Position numbers and translations under genes: made by a program
In this document: positions 1-7,123 of the stretch, in pieces
Layout: every line of letters begins with the position of its first letter
Position numbering within the stretch: position 1 is the stretch's first letter
NCBI GenBank assembly: GCA_020344755.1
Contig: CP070829.1
Location: 235,195-299,194, forward strand
DNA length: 64,000 bases
Direction of reading: 5' to 3'
Origin: Gemmatimonadales bacterium
GTDB lineage: Bacteria > Gemmatimonadota > Gemmatimonadetes > Longimicrobiales > Gaopeijiaceae
Notes under the pieces: model-generated
What the model was told of the DNA's origin: nothing
The model's database searches: none
Seen by the model: the letters and a program-made list of their open reading frames with translations, nothing else

Positions 1-1
1 C

Positions 2-1591
2 ATTCGGCTGCCAACATTCCCGGTCCAGGAGACGGATCCGGCGTTCATGACGGTGGTGGAAGCGGCCACGCTGCTGAGGGAGGGGTCGATGGGTGCCGGT
101 GAGCTGATGGAGGCATGCCTCGCCCGTGTCCGTTCCTACGAGTCCATCTATCAGGCGTTCAATACCGTCACCCGGGAGACCGCGCTGGAGCAGGCACACG
201 CGATCGAGGACAGGGCCGCGAGGGACGAGACATCGCCGCTGACGGGAATCCCGCTCGCGGTGAAGGACAACTTCTTCACCGCCGGCGTCCTGACCACGGC
301 GAACTCGCACCTCTTCAAGGAGTTCGTTCCGGACTTCGACGCGGAGGCGTGGGCACGACTCCGGGCCGCGGGAGGCATCCTGTTGGGCAAGACCCAGATG
401 GGCCCTCTGGCCACCTCCCGCGCCACGACCCCGGACGGGACCGTCACGACTCGCAATGCGTGGGCGCCCGGCAATCCCCGGATCAGTCCAGGCGGGTCCT
501 CGTCTGGGTCGGCGACGGCGGTGGCGGCTGGGATGGCACTCGCCGCCACGGGCACGCAGACCGGCGGGTCCATCACCAATCCTGCGGCTGCCCAGGGCCT
601 GACCGGGCTCAAGCCGACCATGGGCCGGGTGTCGCTCCGAGGCGTGATCCCCCTGTCGTACACCCGTGACCACCCCGGTCCCCTGGCCCGGGACGCCCAG
701 GACGTGGCTCTGCTCCTTCAGCTGATGGCCGGCCCCGACCCGGCGGACCCCCGGACCCTGGGGCAACCCTCCCTACCTGACCTGTTGACGGCAGCGATTC
801 CGTCCCTGACAACCGGGGGTTCGCCACGGTTGCGGTGGCCCACCCGGATCGGCGTTCCCCCGGATTACCTTCAGGAGCGGGGGGGCGAGCCTCCCCCCGA
901 GCCTCCCCCGGATGCCACCGCAGAGGACCGGGCACGATACGAGCGGATGAGGGAGGCCCGTGACCGTGCTGGTGGCGAAGTTCAGGCCCGACGGCGCATG
1001 CTGGAGACTTTCCGGGAGTTGGGGGCCGACATCGTGGAGGTCCCTCATCCCACCGACTGGGAGGTGCTGACGGGAGGGAGCTTCAACAACGCTCGCCTGC
1101 CCGAGCGATCCGAGATGTTCCTGGAGCACCTTCGATCGGACGTCCGGGGCTTTGGAGTCTCCCTCTCACCCTGGATCAACGGGCTCCTGCTTTCCGGGAC
1201 CGAGTACCTGCGTGGTCAGCGGGCCAAGCTGCTCCTCCTGGAGCGGGTCCTGGGGGAGATCTTCTCCCGGTGCGACGTGGTCGTGCAGACGCGGCCCATC
1301 CCCTTCGACATCATCGGGCTGCCCCTGATCTCCTTCCCCATCGGGGTCCGGGAGAGCGAGGATGGTGCGTTACCCGTAGGGGGGCTTCTGGGAGGCATGC
1401 CCTGGGCGGAGGATCGCCTGATCTCCATGGCCGCGGCCTTCCAGGCCGCCACGGACTGGCATCGGCGTCGTCCTCCCGAGCCCGAGGTGGCTGGGGACGG
1501 AATCGGCCCGGCGGCCCCGCGGGACGGTGCGGCCGACGGAGAGCCGGTGCTCCGGATGGATGTACTCGACGTCTGGGACGAGTGCCAGTAG
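2..1591 (+). CDS. Amidase-signature family hydrolase, 5'-truncated by the window edge
   Basis: Amidase-signature enzymes hydrolyse carbon-nitrogen bonds with a Ser-cisSer-Lys triad. All three residues are visible, counted from the Met at 47: Lys73 in AVKDN, cis-Ser151 in PGGSSSGSA and nucleophile Ser175 in GTQTGGSI. The 24-residue gap between the serines is the family spacing. The 15 codons before that Met (IRLPTFPVQETDPAF) are open to the window edge and read like the usual start of this fold, so the true start probably lies outside. A Pro/Glu-rich stretch near nt 880-930 looks like a flexible insertion. The substrate cannot be read: the family includes peptide, aryl and fatty-acid amidases. 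The usual GatB/GatC partners of an aminoacyl-tRNA amidotransferase subunit are not beside it, and the divergent C terminus argues against GatA. It is convergent with the MATE gene, 19 bp away. Confidence 0.9.
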   Translation: MRLPTFPVQETDPAFMTVVEAATLLREGSMGAGELMEACLARVRSYESIYQAFNTVTRETALEQAHAIEDRAARDETSPLTGIPLAVKDNFFTAGVLTTANSHLFKEFVPDFDAEAWARLRAAGGILLGKTQMGPLATSRATTPDGTVTTRNAWAPGNPRISPGGSSSGSATAVAAGMALAATGTQTGGSITNPAAAQGLTGLKPTMGRVSLRGVIPLSYTRDHPGPLARDAQDVALLLQLMAGPDPADPRTLGQPSLPDLLTAAIPSLTTGGSPRLRWPTRIGVPPDYLQERGGEPPPEPPPDATAEDRARYERMREARDRAGGEVQARRRMLETFRELGADIVEVPHPTDWEVLTGGSFNNARLPERSEMFLEHLRSDVRGFGVSLSPWINGLLLSGTEYLRGQRAKLLLLERVLGEIFSRCDVVVQTRPIPFDIIGLPLISFPIGVRESEDGALPVGGLLGGMPWAEDRLISMAAAFQAATDWHRRRPPEPEVAGDGIGPAAPRDGAADGEPVLRMDVLDVWDECQ

Positions 1592-1610
1592 GCCGAAACG
1601 GCAGCCCGCA

Positions 1611-3110
1611 CTAGACCGCCATGGCTTTCCAGCCTCCCCGGCGGAAGAAGATCGCGGCCACCACGGCCAGGGTGGAGAAGGCCACCGCGATGGCGACGAA
1701 TACCCCTTCGGGTCCCATCCCCAAGGGAAACGCCAGGAGCCAGGCGAGAGGGATCTCCAAGAACCAGAAGCAGCCCAGGTTCATCCAGGTGGGTGACCAC
1801 GCGTCCCCCGCTCCGTTGAAGGCCGCGGTGAGCACCATTCCGTAGGCGTAGAAGGGGAATCCGGCCGCCATGATCCGGAGTCCGTTCACTGCATACTCCG
1901 CGGTTACCGGGTCCACGGCGAACAGCCCGACGATGGGTCGGGCGAAGACGAGGAACACCAGTCCGACCGTCCCCAGGAAGGCCAGGTTCATCCGACCGGC
2001 CACCCAGGCCGACGCCTCGGCCCGGTCCGGCTGCTCCGCTCCGAGATTCTGCCCCACCATGGTGGAGGCGGCATTGCTCAGCCCCCACGCCGGGAGTAGG
2101 GCAAACAGGACGACCCGGACCGCCACCGTGTAGCCTGCGGTGGCCTCGCTGCCGAAGGAGGCGATGACCCGAACCAGCCCGATCCACGACGCGGTGCTCA
2201 CGAACACCTGGAAGGTGCCCGTCCCCGACAGACGGATCAGGCGGCCCATCACGTCCACCCGGACCCTCAGGTGCTCGATCCCCAGCCGCAGGCGGTCGGA
2301 GATCCGGAAGAGCGTCCACAGCTGGACCAGCACGGCGGTGCCGCGTCCCAGGGTCGTGGCCACGGCCGCCCCCGTGACGCCGAGCTCCGGGAACGGACCC
2401 AGCCCGAAAATCAGAAGGGGGTCCAGGACGATGTTGAGCCCGTTCGCCAACCAGAGCACGCGCATGGCGATCGCGGCGTCCCCCGCTCCCCGGAAGGCCG
2501 CATTCAGCAGGAACAGCAGGAAGATGACGCCGTTGAAGCCCAGGAGGGTGCGGGTGTAGCCCGTGCCCACGGCCACGACGGCCTCGCTTCCTCCCATGAG
2601 GCGCAGGAGGTTGGGTGCCTGCCAGGCTCCGAGCCCGCCCAGGATTGCCGCCAGCGCCCCCCCGAGAAGGATCCCCTGAACCGTGGCGTTGGCGGCGGCG
2701 TTCGCGTCTCCCTCCCCCGTCCGGCGGGAGACCGTGGCGGTGACCCCGATGGAGAGGCCCATGGCCGCCGTGTAGACGATGGCCATCATGGATTCGGTCA
2801 AACCCACCGAGGTGAGGGCGTCGGACCCGAGGCGTGAGACGAAGAAGACGTCCACCACGGCGAAGACCGACTCCATCGCCATTTCCAGGACCATGGGAAC
2901 CGCCAGCAGCACGATGGCGGGCCCGAGAGGACCGGAGGTGGGGTCTCCCCGGCCCCGGAGGGCATCCGCCACCAGGACGACGGCGCCTCGAACCCGGCCC
3001 GCTCCGGCCGATCGAGAGGGCGCTGGGGCGCTGGGGGGATCAGGAGGAGCCGAGTCGGCGTGCTGCGGACCTTCCGGGGGAGGCGGCGGGAAGGAGGAGT
3101 CGTGCGTCAT
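1611..3110 (-). CDS. MATE family multidrug/cation efflux transporter
   Basis: Inner-membrane antiporter of the MATE family, which expels drugs or metabolites using Na+ or H+ gradients. After about 55 Pro/Ala-rich residues the protein shows the two six-helix MatE halves (roughly residues 60-230 and 280-450). The first half opens with the typical LLAVPMVLEMAMES helix, followed by FFVSRLG and GLSIGVTATVSRRTG; the second half repeats the pattern (GQNLGAEQPDRAEAS). No Shine-Dalgarno sequence precedes the ATG at 3110, and the disordered N terminus is not needed for the fold, so a GTG near 2969 could be the real start. Upstream lies a promoter, a folded leader and an intrinsic terminator ending 15 bases before this ATG, so expression is probably set by transcription attenuation. 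The substrate is unknown. Confidence 0.93.
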   Translation of the reverse strand: MTHDSSFPPPPPEGPQHADSAPPDPPSAPAPSRSAGAGRVRGAVVLVADALRGRGDPTSGPLGPAIVLLAVPMVLEMAMESVFAVVDVFFVSRLGSDALTSVGLTESMMAIVYTAAMGLSIGVTATVSRRTGEGDANAAANATVQGILLGGALAAILGGLGAWQAPNLLRLMGGSEAVVAVGTGYTRTLLGFNGVIFLLFLLNAAFRGAGDAAIAMRVLWLANGLNIVLDPLLIFGLGPFPELGVTGAAVATTLGRGTAVLVQLWTLFRISDRLRLGIEHLRVRVDVMGRLIRLSGTGTFQVFVSTASWIGLVRVIASFGSEATAGYTVAVRVVLFALLPAWGLSNAASTMVGQNLGAEQPDRAEASAWVAGRMNLAFLGTVGLVFLVFARPIVGLFAVDPVTAEYAVNGLRIMAAGFPFYAYGMVLTAAFNGAGDAWSPTWMNLGCFWFLEIPLAWLLAFPLGMGPEGVFVAIAVAFSTLAVVAAIFFRRGGWKAMAV

Positions 3111-3125
3111 GGGTGTCCGGGACCG

Positions 3126-3163
3126 AAAAGAAAAACGGCTCCCCGGGCGCCGCCGGGAAGCCG
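3126..3163 (-). terminator. Intrinsic terminator/attenuator before the MATE gene
   Basis: Read on the minus strand, CGGCTTCCCGG pairs with CCGGGGAGCCG (11 pairs including one G-U) around a six-base loop, followed immediately by TTTTTCTTTT. This is the clearest intrinsic terminator in the window. It has no minus-strand gene upstream to end, because the neighbour is a divergent plus-strand gene. It sits inside the leader of the MATE transcript, which makes an attenuator the natural reading. Confidence 0.8.
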
Positions 3164-3305
3164 CTCACGCGCAATCTGTTGCGTCGGTCTCTCAGGCCCA
3201 CCCGGGGGAGATCGTAACGTGCCGGGAGGCGACCGATGGGAGATCGGTCGCTTCTCGGCTGAGGGTGGTCTTGCGCACGGGCGACTCCATCAGAGGGAAT
3301 CCAGC
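3126..3305 (-). promoter_or_regulatory. Structured leader RNA of the MATE gene, candidate riboswitch or attenuator
   Basis: About 180 bases separate the predicted transcription start from the terminator. The leader holds a perfect 9-bp hairpin with a CTCCC loop (3229-3251) and a 5-bp CGCAA/TTGCG hairpin (near 3170-3184). A CCACCC/GGGTGG pairing could enclose the 9-bp hairpin. The segment CTCCCCCGGG (3210-3201) is complementary to the 3' arm of the terminator (CCCGGGGAG), so it can act as an antiterminator by competing with the terminator stem. I do not recognise a known riboswitch consensus. Transcription-attenuation leaders before transporter genes are usually ligand sensors, but that is inference. 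Confidence 0.55.
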
Positions 3306-3311
3306 GCCTCC

Positions 3312-3340
3312 AGTCTACCCCGGATCCGAGAGCGAGACAA
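3312..3340 (-). promoter_or_regulatory. Sigma-70-type promoter for the MATE leader
   Basis: On the minus strand TTGTCT (3340-3335) and TAGACT (3317-3312) are separated by exactly 17 bases; each matches four of the six consensus bases. Transcription would start near 3305, about 195 bases before the MATE start codon, giving a long leader that contains the hairpins and terminator described here. Confidence 0.5.
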
Positions 3341-3460
3341 CGTCCTCGTGGCGGGATCCCAAGCGACCTCGTTATGGTATCAGGCTCGACGAATGACCCT
3401 TCGACGGCGCGTGGGACCCTCCCATGCCCCGAAATCCACGCAGAACCGCAAGGGATGAGG

Positions 3461-5818
3461 ATGAAGAAGCTCGGAAGTCTGATGCTGCTCGGTGCGGCGC
3501 TGGGGGCCCTCCTGGGACCGCGGCAGGTGCACGCCCAGTTCGGCGTCGCCCTGGAGGTCGGAGACGGCCAGGTCCTCGCCTCCGAACCCGGTCGAACCCT
3601 CGGGCCCGGAGCCGTGCTCGTTTACGAGAAGCGGGGCACGGCATGGATGCTGGCCGGGGAGTTCACCGCCTCGGACGGTGAGATCGGAGACCGCTTCGGC
3701 GCAGCCATGGCCCTGGACGGCGACCACCTTCTGGTAGCCGGGAGCAACGGAGTCTACGCCTTCCGAAACGACGGGGGCTCCTGGATCGAGACGGGTAAGC
3801 TGGTTGCCGCGGATGCCGGGGAAGCGGATGGATTCGGTCAGGCGCTGGCCCTGGCGGGGGACATGGCATTGGTGGGTGCCCCGGGCCAGATGGATGGAAA
3901 CGGGGCAGTCTACGTCTTCCATCGCGGTGACGACGGCTGGTCTCAGGTGGGCGAGAAGCTCACCGTCGCCGAGACGGGAACCGGCTTCGGCGCTTCCGTG
4001 GCTTTCGACGGGGGGAACGCTCTCGTGGGGGCTCCCATGGCGAACAATCGCGTCGGGGCCGCCCATGCCTTCAGGGCCGAGGGCATGACCCTGGAGCCCA
4101 TGGGGCAGCTCGAGGTCCAGGGACTCGCCGGGCGCAGCCAATTCGGGCAGGGGGTCTGGGTCGGAGGCGGTTGGGCCACGGTCCAGGCTCCCTTCGTCAA
4201 CGGGGCGACCGGGACCGTCTTCGTCTACGCCATGGGCGAGGAGGGCTGGGATCCGGTAGGGCAGCTCCAGGCCTTCGACGGCGGACTGAGGCACATCTTC
4301 GGCGCGGCCGTGGCCGTGAACGATGGGGAGGTCTGGGTCGGTGCCGCAGGGGCGAACGACTTCGCCGGCGCGGCCTACGTCTTCCGCGTCAACGAGGAAG
4401 GCACCGATATCACCAGCGTGCGGAAGATCACCCCCGGGGAAGGCTTCAGCGGCCGTACCCAGGCGGCGTCGACCCTGGCGGTGAACAACGACGTCGCGGT
4501 CATGGGCGTGCTCGGTGCCGACAACGGAGCTGGATCGGTGGTGGTCATGGAGCGAGGCGGCGACGGCGAGTGGGAGCGCTCGGCGGTACTCGAAACCCCC
4601 ATGGAGGGCTTCGATCCGGTCACCGGCGAAGAGGTAGCCTGCGAGAGTGGGAGCGCCGTCGGGTGGGACTGCTCGGAGGTCGACCTGGTGTCCTTCATTC
4701 CGGTATCCGAGTTGGCCGGGGAAGAGGGTGTGCGGGGGATTCGCACCAATGACAACTGGGGCTGGCAGGACCCGGAGACGGGCCGCTATTACGCACTGGT
4801 GGGGATGACGGACCGGGCCTCCTTCGTGGACATGACGGATCCGCTGAACCCCCGGGTTGTGGGGATCCTCCACATGACGGAAGGCGCGAACGGCAGCTCG
4901 TGGCGTGACATCAAGACCTATCAGAACCACGCCTTCATCGTCTCCGACGGTTCCGGGCAGCATGGGATGCAGGTGTTCGACCTGACCCGTCTCCGGGATC
5001 ACGCCAGCGGAGATCCGGTGGTCTTCGACGCCGATGCCCTCTACACCGAGATCGCTTCGGCGCACAACATCGTCATCAACGAGGAGAGCGGGTTCGCGTT
5101 CTCGGTCGGCAGCTCCTCGGGCGGGATCACCTGCGGCGGTGGGCTGCACATCATCGACATCCGCGAGCCGACGAATCCGACCTTCGCGGGTTGCTTCTCG
5201 GACCCCCAGACGGGGCGGGCCAGCACTGGGTACACCCACGACGCCCAGTGCGTCACCTACTCGGGTCCGGACGCGGATCACCAGGGGAAGGAGATCTGCT
5301 TCGGGGCGAACGAGACGATGCTCTCCATCGCCGACGTGACCGACAAGGAGAACACCGTGGCGCTCTCCCGGTCGGCGTATCCCTCGGTAGGGTACTCGCA
5401 CCAGGGGTGGCTCAGTGAGGACCAGGCCTGGTTCTTCATGAACGACGAGCTGGACGAGCTGCAAGGACTCGTTGGACAGACCCGTACCCTGGTGTGGGAC
5501 GTGTCGGATCTGGACGATCCGCAGTTGGTGGCGGAGCACCTCGGGACCCAGGAGTCGTCGGATCACAACCTCTACGTGGTCGGCGACCTGATGTACCAGT
5601 CCAACTACCAGAGCGGTCTGCGGATCCTGGACATCCAGGATCCCGCCAACCCGGTGGAGGTGGCCTTCTTCGACACCGTCCCCTACGGTGACAACGGTGC
5701 CGGTTTCGGGGGCTCCTGGTCCAACTACCCCTTCTTCGACAACGGGCTGGTCCTCGTCACCAGCGGTAATGAGGGGATGTTCCTGGTGCGCCCCACGATC
5801 CGGCGCACCGTCTTCTAG
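3461..5818 (+). CDS. Secreted choice-of-anchor B family beta-propeller protein
   Basis: Exported protein of 785 residues. The start at 3461 is chosen because AAGGG lies 7 bases upstream and the product then opens with a clean signal peptide (MKKLGSLMLLGAALGALL, cleavage after VHAQ); an ATG at 3455 is too close to that Shine-Dalgarno sequence. Residues about 30-400 contain FG-GAP-like propeller repeats (recurring DGDxxLVG, GAAYVFR and similar). Residues about 410-785 match the choice-of-anchor B family: VRGIRTNDNWGWQDPETGR, WRDIKTYQNHAFIVSDGSG, then LVIVD-like repeats with DITDP-type turns. The family is surface-associated, of unknown function and with variable C-terminal anchors; no sorting helix is visible here. 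It is followed by two more secreted repeat proteins, suggesting a common envelope role. Confidence 0.85.
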   Translation: MKKLGSLMLLGAALGALLGPRQVHAQFGVALEVGDGQVLASEPGRTLGPGAVLVYEKRGTAWMLAGEFTASDGEIGDRFGAAMALDGDHLLVAGSNGVYAFRNDGGSWIETGKLVAADAGEADGFGQALALAGDMALVGAPGQMDGNGAVYVFHRGDDGWSQVGEKLTVAETGTGFGASVAFDGGNALVGAPMANNRVGAAHAFRAEGMTLEPMGQLEVQGLAGRSQFGQGVWVGGGWATVQAPFVNGATGTVFVYAMGEEGWDPVGQLQAFDGGLRHIFGAAVAVNDGEVWVGAAGANDFAGAAYVFRVNEEGTDITSVRKITPGEGFSGRTQAASTLAVNNDVAVMGVLGADNGAGSVVVMERGGDGEWERSAVLETPMEGFDPVTGEEVACESGSAVGWDCSEVDLVSFIPVSELAGEEGVRGIRTNDNWGWQDPETGRYYALVGMTDRASFVDMTDPLNPRVVGILHMTEGANGSSWRDIKTYQNHAFIVSDGSGQHGMQVFDLTRLRDHASGDPVVFDADALYTEIASAHNIVINEESGFAFSVGSSSGGITCGGGLHIIDIREPTNPTFAGCFSDPQTGRASTGYTHDAQCVTYSGPDADHQGKEICFGANETMLSIADVTDKENTVALSRSAYPSVGYSHQGWLSEDQAWFFMNDELDELQGLVGQTRTLVWDVSDLDDPQLVAEHLGTQESSDHNLYVVGDLMYQSNYQSGLRILDIQDPANPVEVAFFDTVPYGDNGAGFGGSWSNYPFFDNGLVLVTSGNEGMFLVRPTIRRTVF

Positions 5819-5883
5819 GAACGTCACGGCGGCGCTTCGGCCGGCGGATCCGGATCGAAGTGCCGATGGTTGTTTACGATTCT

Positions 5884-5914
5884 GGGGAGGGGGGGCCGCG
5901 GCTCCCCCTCCCCC
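5884..5914. terminator. GC-rich hairpin after the choice-of-anchor B gene
   Basis: GGGGAGGGGG pairs perfectly with CCCCCTCCCC across a 10-base loop, about 65 bp after the stop codon at 5818. There is no T-run after it, so it may only weaken read-through or stabilise the mRNA end. Confidence 0.35.
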
Positions 5915-6019
5915 TTCGCAGGAGCTTCCCTCGCGGGGGCGCTGGTCGCGCTGACCGCTCGCTCGGGCGCGATCCCATCGGGAAGTCAATGAATGCAACT
6001 GATACCGCGGAGTGATTCG

Positions 6020-7123
6020 ATGAGGGTGAGTGTGAAGGAGATGCGGCGCGTGGGGCTGGTCGGACTGGGGATCCTGGGAATGGCCGCTGGCGGGGATCTT
6101 CAGGCCCAGGACCAGAGCCTCCTCTACGTTGCGGTACAGGGAGACGCGCAGGTGGCGATCGTGGACATGGCCGAGCTGGAGGAGGTGGCACGCATCGACC
6201 TGCAGACCCTGGGCTTCACCGCGAACGCCAAGCCGCACCACGTGGCCGTGGAGGCGGACGGGAGCCACTGGTACCTCTCGCTCATCGGTGAGAATCGGGT
6301 CCTCAAGTTCGACCGGGAGAACCGCCTGGTTGCGCAGGCGGAGTTCGAAGTCCCGGGAATGCTGGCGGTACATCCGAGCCGGGACCTCCTCCTGGTGGGA
6401 CGCTCCATGAGCGCTGTGAGCCCGCCCCAACGAATCGGGGCCATCACGCGGTCCACCATGGAGGTGGAAGAGGTGGACGTCTTCTTCCCCCGGCCCCACG
6501 CCATCGCGGTGTCTCCCGACGGCCAGCGGGTGTACACCGCTTCCCTCGCGGTGAACCAGATGGGGGCCGTGGACCTCGAGACGCTCGACCTCACCCTCAC
6601 GGACCTCGAGGGTCCCGTGCATACCCTCGTGCAGTTCGCGGTCTCGCCCGATGGCTCCACCCTGGTCGGCACGGCCCAGCTCACGGGCCGCCTCCTCATC
6701 TTCGACCTCACGGACCCGGAGCACCCCGCGTTGCGGGACCAGGTGGAGGTGGGGCGACAGCCATGGCACCCGGTGTTCGGTGCCGATGGGCGCACGGTCT
6801 ACTTCGGAGTGAAGCTGGACAACAGGGTGGTGGCCGTGGACGTGACCACCGGAGAAGTGGTGTGGAGTACCGATCATCCCGGGCTCAGCGCCCCCCACGG
6901 AGCGGCGGTCTCGCCCGACGGGCGGTTCCTCTTCGTCTCCAGCAACGGACCCGGTGGGATGGCCATGGATCCGGAGCATGAGATGCACGAGGGCGAGGAG
7001 CATGGCGCGATGCATCCCGCCGAGACCGGCACCATCACGGTGTTGGACACCTCCGACGGAACCGTGGTCAAGGTGCTGGAGATGGGAACGAACACCACGG
7101 GAGTGGGGGCCGCGAGCCGGTGA
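6020..7123 (+). CDS. YncE-like secreted beta-propeller protein
   Basis: Exported protein of 367 residues built almost wholly from YVTN/YncE-type blades: repeated SPDGxxVY, VDLETLDL and AVSPDGRFLFVSS segments form a seven-bladed-propeller pattern. The ATG at 6020 is used because GGAG lies 7 bases before it and the product begins with a signal peptide ending DLQAQ; an upstream ATG at 5993 lacks such a site. A His/Met/Glu-rich stretch near residues 310-335 (MDPEHEMHEGEEHGAMHP) interrupts the last blade and could bind a metal. The stop overlaps the next start (GTGA), so the two proteins are probably made together. Function unknown; relatives bind partners or redox cofactors in the periplasm. Confidence 0.85.
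   Translation: MRVSVKEMRRVGLVGLGILGMAAGGDLQAQDQSLLYVAVQGDAQVAIVDMAELEEVARIDLQTLGFTANAKPHHVAVEADGSHWYLSLIGENRVLKFDRENRLVAQAEFEVPGMLAVHPSRDLLLVGRSMSAVSPPQRIGAITRSTMEVEEVDVFFPRPHAIAVSPDGQRVYTASLAVNQMGAVDLETLDLTLTDLEGPVHTLVQFAVSPDGSTLVGTAQLTGRLLIFDLTDPEHPALRDQVEVGRQPWHPVFGADGRTVYFGVKLDNRVVAVDVTTGEVVWSTDHPGLSAPHGAAVSPDGRFLFVSSNGPGGMAMDPEHEMHEGEEHGAMHPAETGTITVLDTSDGTVVKVLEMGTNTTGVGAASR

Noticed and set aside
3185-3215. TPP riboswitch (CTGAGA motif in the MATE leader)
   Set aside because: Only the CTGAGA element is seen; the conserved second half of the TPP aptamer is absent and a MATE gene is not a typical TPP target.
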